Part shown: one piece after another, positions 43,094 through 55,000 of the stretch
Numbering within the stretch: position 1 is the first letter of the stretch
How the letters are laid out: each line of letters opens with the position of its first letter
Source: Halichondria panicea
Taxonomy: Eukaryota > Porifera > Demospongiae > Suberitida > Halichondriidae
Direction of reading: 5' to 3'
DNA: 64,000 bases
Assembly: GCF_963675165.1 (NCBI RefSeq)
Contig: NC_087380.1
Location: 5,774,071 to 5,838,070, forward strand
Program-made: the position numbers and the translations under genes
The notes under the pieces: generated by a model
What the model was told of the DNA's origin: nothing
Databases searched by the model: none
The model's input: only the letters and a program-made list of their open reading frames with translations

Positions 43094-44030
43094 GTGGCTG
43101 TGACATTTAGTGATCAATCAATTTAGAACGGTAAGCAGAAATTTTACAGGCTGCAGCTACTTCTGATTTAATGTGCATGCAACAATTCACACATAGGGAA
43201 CATGGAATATATATACAGTTAGTGCACAGTTCAAGAAGCTCCAGTAGCTTCAGGTGAAGCCGAGTGCTATCATGAAAAACATGATGCTTCCAGAACTTCC
43301 GTGAGGCCAATAATATCCATAGATCACGAGAGCGTAAAACGGTTGTTGTCTTTGCACTGAGTCATAAATTGTGAATTCTCCAACTGTTTCGGGGGCTATG
43401 TTGTCATGACTTGAGGCAAGGTTTGCGTTTGTGCACTAGTACATGTATCTAGATTAGTTATATATAAATTAGACACTGTTTTGTCGGTGTCCATGTTTGA
43501 TTTAAAAGGCCCTCCTCCCCTCAGTTAATTGATTAAAGTACCCTCGCTACGCTCGGGATACTAAATCAGTGCATTTGGGCTTTTAATTCCCATAGACACT
43601 TCCAATAGAATAATGTGTATCAGTATAGTTACTGAGATAGTAGTAATTGTGACTATATTTTTGCAAATTCAAATAGATCTAATTATGTTTGCTACTCACA
43701 AAACATTCAATATGGTAACACATGCACAGAACGTGCAAACAGTACCCATGCACTGCATGCTCGCATCATTGTATCACTATGTTGCAACAATAGCTGAACT
43801 ACAGAAAATATAAACTTTCACAGTGTATTCTTCTACCTAGAAATAATTCTGAAACTATAACACACAAATAGAGTAAACACAAATTGAGTAAACAAAGCAT
43901 TCTAATTTCTCAGCAAAGTGTATTATACATAGCGTTATCAACCTCCTATTTTGATCATTCACAAGACTGTCACAGCCTATTCGGAGCTATAGCCAGAATT
44001 TTTACGAGTGTCGAAAGTACCGTAGTTATT
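43094..44030. promoter_or_regulatory. RHB1 upstream region
   Basis: About 43780-43890 (GTTGCAACAATAGCTGAAC, TTCTTCTACCTAGAAA, GAGTAAACA) has counterparts at about 50430-50540 and 51780-51930 before the other RHB copies. The conserved leader probably carries promoter or 5' UTR sequence shared by the family. No TATA box stands out. Confidence 0.4.
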
Positions 44031-47000
44031 ATGACATTGTACCAGCTACTATTATTGCTCGCAGCTGTTGTTGCCCTAACAGTCTCTGACGACGGAAAAC
44101 TTGCTAATCAAACAGAAAATTGGAAAAAGGTAGCAGTACCATGTCAAGGGATTGAATTTGTTGACTTTATTCTAAAAAGCATTGAGAACAAGACACGAGT
44201 AGTTTTAGCAGATTGCCAAAATCAAAACTATGTTGTAAATTCAAATCTAAACATTTCATTTATTGACAAACTTCTCATCCATAGAAGCCAGCCGAATTTC
44301 TCCAGAATATATTGCACATCGAACACGGTAATTAGCTTTACGAATGTCACGAACCTCTACTTGGAAAATCTTTACATATTAAACTGTGGGAATGAAAGGC
44401 AAAACGGAGGATTAAAAATAACCAACTGTACAAATGTCACACTAAATGGAGTTACAATTGAGAACAGCTGGAGAACTGGTTTGACAATGATCAACATTAG
44501 AGGCAACGTACTAATGGAGTACAGCAATTTCTTGAATAATGGCAGGCACCAAAGCAACTTAACACAGCAACTCCTTAACAGCACTTACAATGACTTTCAC
44601 GAGAGAGGAGGAGGTATGCAAGTAATGATAGGCGATGGTCAAGCAAATGGTTCCTTTATGATAAGGAACTGCAACTTCTTACGCAATTCTGCCTCTCACG
44701 GAGGAGGTCTATTTCTAGTACTTCACGAAGAGGCTACAGGAAACAGAATCACAATTGACAATACAGTTTTCGAGCACAATGATTGCCAATATGGTGGCGG
44801 AGGAGTGCAAATTGGGTATGTACAAGAGGATCCAAATAGAAACACAATCACAAACAACAGTATTCTCTTTAAACAATGTAATTTTTATCAAAATACAGCT
44901 AAATATGGAGGAGGTACAACAGTTTTTTCTACGCTAGGTTCACTCGAATTCTCAAAAAACGTTTTGACTTTCAGCTCTTGCAATTGGACAAACAATTCAG
45001 CGATTCTTGGACTGGCAATGGACATTTCTGTTGCACCTTGGGAAACTCTAACGTCACGGCGACACCTACCTTCCCCCGTATTTATCGACTGTGTTTTTAG
45101 TGGGAACAGAGATACATCTGTCATCAGATCACCATTCATTCTCAACAAACCCAGAGGTATTTTGGTCGTAACCAAATTCAGATTGGAGTTTAGAAATTTT
45201 ACACTTTTTATACAAAACTTAGGCTCTGCTATTGAAGCTACATCAGCAACATTGGACTTTCAACCCAATTCAAATGTGCGTTTCATTGAAAACAAAGGCC
45301 TTCAAGGTGCTGCAATGAATTTGAAAGCATCAACAGAGGTAATCATTCGTGACAACTCGTTCTTTTTGTTCAAAAACAACAACGCCACTTACAGTGGAGG
45401 TGCTATATATGTAGAATTTTCAGATAAACATTCATTTTTTACTTCAAAAAGATGCTTCTTTAGGTATGTTGGTGGGGAAGAGCCTAAAAATGTCACACTT
45501 ACATTCGAGAATAACTTTGCTGCAGTAGATTCTTTGAGCCAACAATGTCAGTTAAAAGATGAAAATATTAGACATCATGGTGATTCGATATTTGCTACTT
45601 CTGTTATACCTTGCTTTGAAAAATGCATTCAATCATTACGAACTGACGTATCACTGCCTATAACTGATACTCTCAAATGTATTGGACAGTTTTCGTTTAA
45701 CCCTGAACTCGACACTAGACGAAGACAAATATCCACATCTCCACACCATTTTGCAGCCACAGAAACTACCAGTAGCTTTGAATACGATAATATGTGCTCA
45801 GTAATTGTCAATATCACAAACAATACAATGAGGAGGAATCCCAACTATCAACCAGAAAGATACAATCCATTTGAGGGACCACTCCATCTAATCCCTGGAA
45901 AATCAACGAAGATACCACTGCGGCTAGTAGACGATTTATGTGCTGAAGTTTTCTTCGTTGTACAAGTACGAGTAGTGTCATCTGAAATGGACTCACTAAT
46001 TATTCACGCCGCTCATTCAGTAGTCACAGACAATTCTTTAACTCTTTACGGAGAAGAAAATGACACAGGACACATACAACTTACAACTTTTGGAATCCGA
46101 GCTATCAGCGTGACAATCAAAGTAACAATGGACCAGTGCCCTCCTGGTTACATACATAACAATTACGATGGATTAAGGGCATGCCGGTGCTCTAGTATCG
46201 ACAGAATGAACTATCGTGGGATTGAGAGATGTCATGTAAGTGAATTTAGAGCTTACGTAAAGCATGGATATTGGGTAGGATATGTTAAGAATCGCAGCGA
46301 ATCAAGTTTAGCTAGTGCTCTGTGTCCAAAAGGATTTTGTATTAATAATACAGCCCCACCAAAAGAGCATTTACTGCCAGCAAACATTAGTGAGGATATA
46401 AGCCTGTATATTTGCAATGCTAACAGGACTGGTAGGATTTGTGGATCATGTAAGGAGAACCATTCAGCCTACTATCATTCAATGTCTTTCTACTGTGGAA
46501 GTAGCGATCTGTGCCATCTGGGTTGGTTGTTTTATATCCTGTCTGAGCTTATCCCCGTTACGATACTGTTTCTGGTAGTAATCGTATTTAACATTTCTTT
46601 CACATCAGGACCACTAAATGGAGTCATATTTTTCATTCAAATGATTGACACCCTAAAGATAAAAGCAGAGAATTTTATTTGGTTTGATACCCCATTGCAT
46701 ACCATAGCTCAACTTTATCAATCTGTTTTTCGGATGTTCACTTTAAATTTCTTTTCACATCAACACTTGTCGTTTTGTCTCATACGTCATGCTTCAGCTA
46801 TGGATGTGCTAGCCTTTAAGTACATCACCATTATTTACAGCCTGCTACTTGTTTTTGGAACTGTTTTTTTACTGAAAATTTGTAACTTTAAGCTCTGTGG
46901 AAGATCTCCGCCTAGCCTCAAAGGTTCCATTATCCATGGTCTGTCTGGTTTCCTAGTGATGAGCTACTCAGAATGTACAAGAGTTTCTCTTATGATACTC

Positions 47001-47861
47001 ACTAAATCACATGTCTATGTTGGATCTAATTCAGAAAATGTTGACTTTGTTACTTTCTACAATGGAGATTATTCGTACATGGGACCTGAGCATTTGAAAT
47101 ATGCCATTCCTGCTATCATTTTCATTCAAACTATGGTAGCAATACCTCCTCTGTTGCTACTCACCTACCCTTTGTGTTACAAGTTGTTTGCTCTGTTGAG
47201 GATAGAGGAATCAAAGTGTGTGCAGATGACCTGCAAGATGATCATCCCTCTAGAAAAAACCAAACCACTTTTCGATTCAATACAGGGTGCTTTCAAAGAT
47301 CGCTATCGGTTTTTTGCTGGTCTCTACTTTCTCTATAGATTGTGTGCGCTACTATCCTTCACACTATCAAATACACTTACTACACACTACACACTAACTG
47401 GAGCGCTGCTGGTTTCTATGCTTACTCTTCACGCTACATTTTGTCCATACAAAAAGAGGTGGCACAATATTTTGGATGCCATATTGTTTTGCAACCTAAT
47501 TATCATCAACACGATAACGCATTACAACTACAGCCTCTCTTTTCTCAAATTTGACTCTACTACTCTAGTAACAGTGATGATCAGTTTGCAATGCGTACTA
47601 ATACTTCTCCCATTAGTCTACTTGATTGCCTTTACTATATATTCAATAGTGGTGAAAACAAAACCACTATGCACACTCAGATGTCACAGTTCTGCTCAAC
47701 GAAATACAGAAGACGATTCCGATATTATTCTGAAGATTTTGGATGAGAGGAACATTGAAAATTCAACAGAAGGCAGTGGCTACAACTATGACAATACATT
47801 AGAACCTAGTGATTACACCCTAATGGAAGATGTCAAGGAAAAGAGATCTGATATTGATTAA
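44031..47861 (+). CDS. Right-handed beta-helix multi-pass membrane protein (RHB1)
   Basis: One uninterrupted exon of 1276 residues. The start at 44031 is chosen because it begins a signal peptide (MTLYQLLLLLAAVVALTVS) that aligns with RHB2; an in-frame ATG 49 codons upstream is not conserved. Residues about 80-470 form a beta-helix-type ectodomain with recurring Gly-rich turns (RGGGMQV, HGGGLFL, YGGGGVQI, YGGGTT, YSGGAIYV) and many N-x-S/T sites, as in polymorphic-outer-membrane-protein-like repeats. About 700-820 is Cys-rich (DQCPPGY, ICGSCKEN). Eight or nine hydrophobic helices follow (about 827-1220: GWLFYILSELIPV, GVIFFIQMIDTL, YITIIYSLLLVFG, LYFLYRLCALLSF and others), then an acidic cytoplasmic tail. 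It is probably a cell-surface protein. Ligand and signalling role are unknown. It faces a dead DLG copy. Confidence 0.9.
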   Translation: MTLYQLLLLLAAVVALTVSDDGKLANQTENWKKVAVPCQGIEFVDFILKSIENKTRVVLADCQNQNYVVNSNLNISFIDKLLIHRSQPNFSRIYCTSNTVISFTNVTNLYLENLYILNCGNERQNGGLKITNCTNVTLNGVTIENSWRTGLTMINIRGNVLMEYSNFLNNGRHQSNLTQQLLNSTYNDFHERGGGMQVMIGDGQANGSFMIRNCNFLRNSASHGGGLFLVLHEEATGNRITIDNTVFEHNDCQYGGGGVQIGYVQEDPNRNTITNNSILFKQCNFYQNTAKYGGGTTVFSTLGSLEFSKNVLTFSSCNWTNNSAILGLAMDISVAPWETLTSRRHLPSPVFIDCVFSGNRDTSVIRSPFILNKPRGILVVTKFRLEFRNFTLFIQNLGSAIEATSATLDFQPNSNVRFIENKGLQGAAMNLKASTEVIIRDNSFFLFKNNNATYSGGAIYVEFSDKHSFFTSKRCFFRYVGGEEPKNVTLTFENNFAAVDSLSQQCQLKDENIRHHGDSIFATSVIPCFEKCIQSLRTDVSLPITDTLKCIGQFSFNPELDTRRRQISTSPHHFAATETTSSFEYDNMCSVIVNITNNTMRRNPNYQPERYNPFEGPLHLIPGKSTKIPLRLVDDLCAEVFFVVQVRVVSSEMDSLIIHAAHSVVTDNSLTLYGEENDTGHIQLTTFGIRAISVTIKVTMDQCPPGYIHNNYDGLRACRCSSIDRMNYRGIERCHVSEFRAYVKHGYWVGYVKNRSESSLASALCPKGFCINNTAPPKEHLLPANISEDISLYICNANRTGRICGSCKENHSAYYHSMSFYCGSSDLCHLGWLFYILSELIPVTILFLVVIVFNISFTSGPLNGVIFFIQMIDTLKIKAENFIWFDTPLHTIAQLYQSVFRMFTLNFFSHQHLSFCLIRHASAMDVLAFKYITIIYSLLLVFGTVFLLKICNFKLCGRSPPSLKGSIIHGLSGFLVMSYSECTRVSLMILTKSHVYVGSNSENVDFVTFYNGDYSYMGPEHLKYAIPAIIFIQTMVAIPPLLLLTYPLCYKLFALLRIEESKCVQMTCKMIIPLEKTKPLFDSIQGAFKDRYRFFAGLYFLYRLCALLSFTLSNTLTTHYTLTGALLVSMLTLHATFCPYKKRWHNILDAILFCNLIIINTITHYNYSLSFLKFDSTTLVTVMISLQCVLILLPLVYLIAFTIYSIVVKTKPLCTLRCHSSAQRNTEDDSDIILKILDERNIENSTEGSGYNYDNTLEPSDYTLMEDVKEKRSDID

Positions 47862-49083
47862 GAATTCAAATTGAAAGTTATTGGGAACACAGTTTACAAA
47901 CCTTGCTAAATGTTTACTTAATAAGCCTATATAGATAGATGTAGATGTGCTAATTTTATATGCAGTTAACAACAAACACCACTCAAACAATGTGAGACAA
48001 TAATATTATTTTCCTTCTTATTATATAATACATGTCAGTGATATATAAAATCATGTACCTCAGTCACCCAGGCCTATATGCAGCCAGCTCATTCTCTTAC
48101 CATTCTCTCTGCAGGTTGATATTCTATTGTGAATGCAAGATTAGATATAATTATAGCACCAGATTTATGCATGCAGTCTGAGTGAATGAATGCAGTGACT
48201 ATATATATATGTATCATGCACAACATCTAGCCCAAATTCTAGTAAGCAAAAACTCTATAGTTATATAGATTTATACATGCATACAACTATTTAAGGACTG
48301 AATTGCAGAATCATGAAAGCAGTAGGACATGTACATAACTGATTAACAAAGACCTGTTCATTGGGAAAAATTAAACTTAATTATGCATAATTATATAATT
48401 ATAGAGGTACCATAATTATAGCGCGAAATTTTCGAGTGCTTACTTTTTGCTGTTTTTTTTGAGGATATATGCAATCACATATATACACAGCTGATAGCAG
48501 ATGCAACTTGCATAGACATAATATATACCGTATAGGAAAGGAGGGTTATTCACAAACCATGTATTCGACGATATTTATTTAGAAATTCTAAGTGCCTCGA
48601 AAATGTTGAGCTAGCTATACAGATCTTATACATAACTTAATCCACATAATTATATATAGTATAGCTATATATAGCATATATTCATTGAGTTGCACATTTA
48701 ACCATAGATAGAAGAAGGAATTCTATCTATGATTTAACGCACACATTTCACATGGCAATGGTGCGCTGAGGAATGCCATACCACAAATACCGCAACTAGT
48801 GGATACCTCGAATCCTTATAATTGTGGGTTGGGTTTAGGTTCACTGTCAATATCAAGCATGCACTGTCACCTGTGTGCGATATGCATGGTAGATATATGT
48901 TTCTTTTGGTCTGGCGAATAATAATAGGTATAATATAACTAGCTATAACTTCCGCAAAGGAGGGTTATACAAACCAACTAAAGGAAACAGCGCAACGAAA
49001 ACACATTCATGCATGCATGAATGTGTTTTCCAGTTGTTTTGGCGGGGGGAGTCTAGAGGAGTGCAGATTGGGTATGCACAATT
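47862..49083. other. Spacer after RHB1; repeats only
   Basis: 47961-48362 repeats 39948-40322. About 48411-48612 is a degraded ACCGTATAGCGGG-type MITE (GCGCGAAATTTTCGAG, complement at the other end). TAGATAGAAGAAGGAATTC near 48708 pairs with its complement as a short hairpin. No gene. Confidence 0.45.
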
Positions 49084-49720
49084 GAAAGATGGAAGAAAAG
49101 AAAACTCGAGGAAGTTACGGTCAATTCTCAAACACATATAGAAGGATCGATCGAAAATGGTAAGTTAAAGAAGGGCCAGAAATTATGGAAGGACCTTTGC
49201 CAAGTACATACTTGATGGAAGAAATTAAGCTAGTGCATACAGTGCATTCAAATCGGTGCCCTGTGAAGCATACAATCATGCATGTACCGTATATATAGTA
49301 GGTATATTTCGAGGGTATAAACTTTTGCAGAATAACCGTTAGAAAGGTTTTCACAGATTCAATTTTCGCGGAATAGCAGCCTTTCTGCATGCATGCGATA
49401 AATGTTCGTGGTATAGATGCTTGATCAGCGAAAACACGAACATTTATACACTCAAAATATACCTGCTATAACAGTATTATATATCATTCTGAAGTTACCA
49501 CTGTCCTGGATGGATGCTTGATAAAGTCCTTGGAAATGCTGTAAAATTTTTCATAATTTTCACATTGCATGTGCGCCATGAGAACTGGTGACACAATTTA
49601 GGGGGATTGGATTAGAGTCTGAATGATAAGTGCTCCCAAACTTGGGGGAGTTTCCTCCATTGCCATAGAGACCACTGGGAGTGTATGATGATAGGAGCAC
49701 CTATGATATTTCTTCCTAGA
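49084..49720 (-). pseudogene. DLG gene fragment (unit 2, dead)
   Basis: Diverged counterpart of DLG1 about 25596-26165 (exons from the lipase elbow region to the following two exons): AAAACTCGAGGAA, AGAAGGATCGATCGAAA, TCAAATCGGT(G/A)CCCTGT, AAGTTACCACTGTC, TCCATTGCCAT and GGAGCACCTA. Large deletions and frameshifts make it non-coding, and a MITE (49287-49478) splits it. Same orientation as DLG1 and DLG2, and downstream of RHB1. Confidence 0.85.
49287..49478. mobile_element. MITE of the ACCGTATAGCGGG family, inside dead DLG
   Basis: Left end GTACCGTATATATAGTAGG, right end CCTGCTATAACAGTAT, with TTCGAGGG and CGAAAACACGAA blocks. It interrupts the dead DLG copy between its former exon pieces. 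Confidence 0.7.
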
Positions 49721-49850
49721 GGCGTACACATTCTCTCAAGTATACCCTATAGCTCCCCAGCCTCCCTCAGCCAGACGGTGCATATAATTATATATATACT
49801 TCATGCATGCAAACTAGATGCTGAGATATAATTATATAATTATAATTATA
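49721..49850 (+). pseudogene. Remnant of the SMARCA4-like 3' end
   Basis: GTACACATTCTCTCAAGT, CCAGCCTCCCT, CAGACGG and GATGCTGAGATATAATTATA follow the order of 19360-19465 (last SMARCA exon and 3' flank). It adjoins the dead DLG copy, and later sequence near 50188 (TTGATTCATCTGATGCTTTG) matches 19493. So the SMARCA tail was part of the duplicated block. Confidence 0.65.
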
Positions 49851-50329
49851 GCCCTGTTGACCGTGACCAGGCCTTTAATCCGGGTTTCAACCCCGGATTA
49901 AACCTAACCACGTTCTTGTAAACGGCTTATCCTGGTTCTAATCCGGATTAGCCAACCCACTCTGGAGGTGGTTCAAATTGTGTCAGAAGCGGTTTAGCTG
50001 TGAGTAAACACAAAGAGCTAATTCTGAGGTGTTGTACATGTTTGTGGGTGTTCCCTGTAGCTTCCTATTAGCCAATGTTTGCGCAAATGATCAGTGGTTA
50101 TTTTACTATGTCCATGCACTACCCAAATAATCTGACTCAGATTCAATCCGGATTATAACTAGATAGGTGTCGTGTAAACGGGGCTAATTGATTCATCTGA
50201 TGCTTTGTAATAAATTATTATTGCTCTTTTTTCTTTATAATTATTGTCACAATGGTACTTCAAGTTAGATATGTTATTGATTACTGCCATGAGAGCATAC
50301 CTAAATCTTTTTTGCATGATTGTACATGC

Positions 50330-50715
50330 ATGGGGATATCAAAGTGTGCAGATTCAGGAAACCGAGATTAAACACTAAAACAAACACTAAACATGTAATA
50401 CACTTGACAATAATTATCAGTGAATACATCATTGCACGTTGCAACAACACATGCATACAACTATTATAACAGCTGAACAACAGAAAATCTACTTACTCTG
50501 TGTGTTCTTTTACTTAGAAACAACCTTGAAACTATAAACATTCTAACAGAGTAAACATTTCAATCCAACTAAAAGGCAGTTTGGCTCATGAAGCATAATA
50601 GGTCTAGTTTCAAAGTTGTTTCCAAGTAAAAGAACACACAGAGTAAGTTTATTATTGCACGCATGGGTGCAGCTCTTGTTTTAACAGTCTCTGACAGAGA
50701 CTTTGCTAACGTGAA
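50330..50715 (+). pseudogene. RHB gene 5' remnant
   Basis: The leader resembles that of RHB2 (AAACACTAAAAC, ACTAAACATGTA, GTTGCAACAACACATGCAT), and 50651-50711 keeps the signal-peptide region (TTATTGCACGCATGGG, TTAACAGTCTCTGACAG, ACTTTGCTAAC). The body of the gene is gone. Confidence 0.7.
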
Positions 50716-51029
50716 ACATCCTGCCTCGAGGCTTTTTCTAAAATTAATGTGATTTGCCTCACATGAGATCAACTTTCATGAGATGATTATATGAATTATG
50801 AGATGTTAATTCTTCTATGAGAATGACAGTTCACCGATAATAATACGAAGTTACTATTGTAAGTGTACACACCATGCCATTAATAACTTAATTATGCTAA
50901 ATAATTATAATAAAAGTAACTCTTAAATGGAAAAATTAATCATGTCTTGCATCCCAAGTGGTAGTTCGTTCCACTTACATGTGTTCTGCAAATTGGTGTA
51001 TGTTATTAATTTTGTGCTCAGAGGGCGCA

Positions 51030-51500
51030 CATAATTATTACTCTTCATCTTCACTCAAAAAGTGGATCTGTAAATTTATTACCTGATAAAGGTATGATAG
51101 TTCTTGTGGAAAAAGACGGTAAGTCCACAGAGTTCGTGCAGACTGGGGTAACTTCTTCATACTTTTTTTTAGTTTATGAAAATTTGTTTTCTGGTGACCG
51201 TATGGATCCCAAACAGGGACAGCATATTCTAGTTTCAATCTCACTTAAGCATTCTAGTGAGAAATGACCATTGTAAAGTATGCCAACTTGTTTGCATCAG
51301 GCATTTCTGCACATTGCATCGATTTGTTTTGTCCATGAGAGGTCATGAAAGAGAGCATGCACACACTAAGGTATTTGTAGTAGTCATGCAACTTTAAGCA
51401 GAGGGTATCCACCTAATATATTGAGATTCTCTTGATATAGTCATGTATTTACATTTGCTTTTTTGAAAAGGATTGCATCAGACTATTTTTCTATATCTAT
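51030..51500 (-). mobile_element. LINE (CR1/jockey-like) reverse transcriptase fragment, dead
   Basis: Minus-strand frames give HDLSWTKQIDAMCRNA and RLKLEYAVPVWDPYG, then KLKKSMKK. These are the typical C-terminal RT blocks LSW..HI and R..LEYA..VWDP of non-LTR retrotransposons. Frameshifts and stops separate the pieces. It lies between the RHB remnant and RHB2. Confidence 0.75.
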
Positions 51501-52027
51501 ATAGCTCCTTGCTGGCAACTTTAACGGATACGATGGTAAAGACAAAGTGATATGTATGGCTCTATAATTATAGCTATAATTATTTAGTTATTAGTGTGGT
51601 GTTGGCCCAAAGTGTAGAAAGTATAATGAGAGTATATGCATGCCTCAATCATTCTATGATCGTACATAGGGATACAAAGTGTGCATGCATCTGCAAAATT
51701 CAGAAAACCAAAACACTAAAACGAATACTAAACATGTATTACACTGGACAATAGCACAATACACTTGAATTTACTGTACTCATTGTATGTTGCAACAACA
51801 CATGCATGCAACTATTATAACAGAGGAATAACACACTTATTTCGATAAAATTACACAGTGTGTTCTTCTATTTAGTAACAACTTTGAAACTGTTAACTAG
51901 CATCCAACTGAAGCATTTGGTATCAACTTCAGCTTACATGTCTAAATAAGGTGATAGATATCACAGCACTATCCAAATAAAACTGACCCGGCCGGCCACT
52001 TCTTTAAGATATCATTGTATAAGTATT

Positions 52028-55000
52028 ATGACAATGTACAAGCAATTATTATTGCTCGTAGCTGCTGCTGTTTTAACAGTTTCTGATGGAGGCTTTGCTA
52101 ACGAAACTAAAAATTGGAAAAAGGTACCAGTACCGTGCCAAGATGTTGAATTCGTTGAATTTCTCCTCGAAAATATCAAGAACGAGACACAAGTAGTTTT
52201 AGCAGATTGTGGAAAGAAAAACTTTGTTGTATCTTCTAACTTCAGAATTTCATCGATAGACAAACTTCGCATCCATGGAAGACAATCGAATCTCTCTAGA
52301 ATACATTGCACAAACAATACAGCAATTATATTTACAGATGTGACGAACCTCCACTTGGAAAATTTTCACATACAAAACTGTGGTTGGAATGAAACGCAAA
52401 ATGGAGGATTAAAAATAATCAACTGTACAAATGTCACACTAAATGGAGTTACAATTGAGAACAGCTGGAGAACTGGTTTGATAATGATTAACGTTAGAGG
52501 CAATGTACTAATTGAGTACAGCGATTTCTTGAATAATGGCAGGCACCAAAGCAACTTAACACAGCAACTCCTTAACAGCACACACAATGACTTTCACGAG
52601 AGAGGAGGAGGTATGCAAGTAATGATAGGCGATGGTCAAGCAAATGGTTGCTTTACCATGAGGAAGTGTTGCTTCTCAAACAACTTTGCCTCTCACGGAG
52701 GAGGTCTATTCTTAGTTATTCACGAAGCAGCTGCACAAAATACCATAACAATTGAGAAAACAGTTTTCCAGAACAATCATTGTCACTATGGCGGTGGCGG
52801 TGGAGGAGTGCAGATTGGGTATGTGCAGGAGGACAAAAATAGCGACACAATAATGACAATCACAAACAACAGTGTTTTTTTTAAAGAATGTGATTTTTCC
52901 CAAAATACAGCCAGGTATGGAGGAGGTACAGCAGTTTTTTCTACATTTGGTTCACTTGTATTCTCTCAAAATGTTTTGACTTTCAGTTCTTGCAATTGGA
53001 GAAACAATTCGGCGATTCTTGGACTGGCAATGGACATTTCTGTAGCACCTTGGCAAACCCTTTCGTCACGGCGACACCTCCCCTCCCCTGTATTTATCAA
53101 CTGTATTTTCTCTGGAAACGCCAACACATCTACTGAAACATCACCATTCATTCTTAATACACCCAGAGGTATCTTGGTCGTAACCAAATTCAGATTGGAG
53201 TTTAGACATCAAACAGATTTTTGTCAAAATTTAGGCTCTGCTATTGAAGCTACATCAGCAACATTGGATTTTCAATCCAATTCAAATGTGCATTTCATTG
53301 AAAACAAAGGCCTTCAAGGTGCTGCAATGAATTTGAAAGCATCAACAGAGGTAATCATTCGTGAAAACTCGTTCTTTTTGTTTAAAAACAACACCGCCAC
53401 TTACAGTGGAGGCGCTATATATGTAGAATTTTCAGATAAGCATTCTTTCTTCACTTCAAAACGTTGTTTCTTTAGGTATTTTGGTGGGGAAGAGCCTAAA
53501 AATGTCACACTTAGGTTCGAGAATAACTTTGCTGCAGTAGATTCTATGAGGCCACACTCTCAGTTAAACGAAGAAAATATTAGACATCATGGTGATTCGA
53601 TATTTGCTACTTCTGTTGTACCTTGCTTTGAAAAATGCATTCAATCATTACGAACTGACGTATCATCTATAACTGATACTCTCAAATGTATTGGACAGTT
53701 TTCGTTTGATGAGCTTGTCAATGACACTAAACGAAGACAAATATCCACATCTCCACATCATTTTGCAGCTACGGAAACTAGTTTTGAATACGATAATATG
53801 TGCTTAGTTTATGTCAATATCACAAACAATTCGATAAATAGGAATCCCAACTATCAACCAAAAAGATACAATCCATTTGAGGGACCACTCCATCTAATCC
53901 CTGGCAAATCAACGAAGATACCACTGCGGCTAGTAGACGATTTATGTGCTGAAGTTTTCTTCGTTGTAAAGGTACGGGTAGTGTCATCTGAAATGAAATC
54001 AATAATTATTCACGCCGCTCATTCAGTACTCACAGACAATGCTTTAACTCTTTACGGAGAAGAAAATGACACAGGACACATACAACTTACGACTATTGGA
54101 ATCAGAGCTATCAGCGTGACAATTAAAGTAATAATGGACCAGTGTCCTCCCGGTTATATACGACGCAGCGATAATGGATTAAAGGCATGCCGGTGCTCTA
54201 GTATCAACAGAATAATGAACTATCGTGGGATTGAGAGGTGTAATGAGAGTGAATTTAGAGCTTACGTAAAGCATGGATATTGGGTAGGGTATGTTGAAGA
54301 TCCTAATGAGTTGAGTTTAGCTAGTGCTCTGTGCCCAAGAGGATTCTGCTCAAATAATACAGCCCCACCAAAAGAGCATTTACTGCCAGCAAACATTAGT
54401 GAGGATATAAGCCTGTACATTTGCAACGCTAACAGGACTGGTATGATTTGTGGATCATGCAAGGAGAACCATTCTGCCTACTATCATTCAACGTCTTTCT
54501 ATTGTGGTAGTAATGATCTGTGCCATCTAGGTTGGTTGTTTTATATCCTGTCCGAGATTATCCCCGTTACGATACTGTTTCTGGTAGTAATCGTATTTAA
54601 CATTTCTTTCACATCAGGGCCGCTAAATGGAGTCATCTTTTTCATCCAAATGATTGACACACTAAAGATAAATGCAGAGAATATTATTTGGTTTGACCGC
54701 CCATTGCATACCCTAGCTCAAGTTTATCAATTTGTTTTTCGGATGTTTAGTTTAAATTTTTTCTCAAACCGAGATTTGTCTTTTTGTCTCCTACAAAATG
54801 CTTCAGCTATGGATGTGCTAGCCCTCAAGTACAACACCATTATATACAGCCTCTTACTCGTTATCGGAACAGTCCTTTTACTGAAGATGTGTAACTTCAA
54901 GCTCTGTGGGAAATCTCTGCCTAGCCTCAAAGGTTCCGTTATCCATGGTCTGTCTGGTTTTCTAGTGATGAGCTACTCAGAATGTACAAAAGTTTCTCTT

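Noticed and set aside
43884..44030. In-frame upstream extension of RHB1 (49 extra codons)
   Set aside because: It puts non-hydrophobic sequence before a clear signal peptide; RHB2 starts at the equivalent of 44031, and the upstream stretch matches leader sequence of the other copies.
49721..49850. Independent small gene after the dead DLG copy
   Set aside because: It matches the last SMARCA exon and 3' flank in order, with frame lost.
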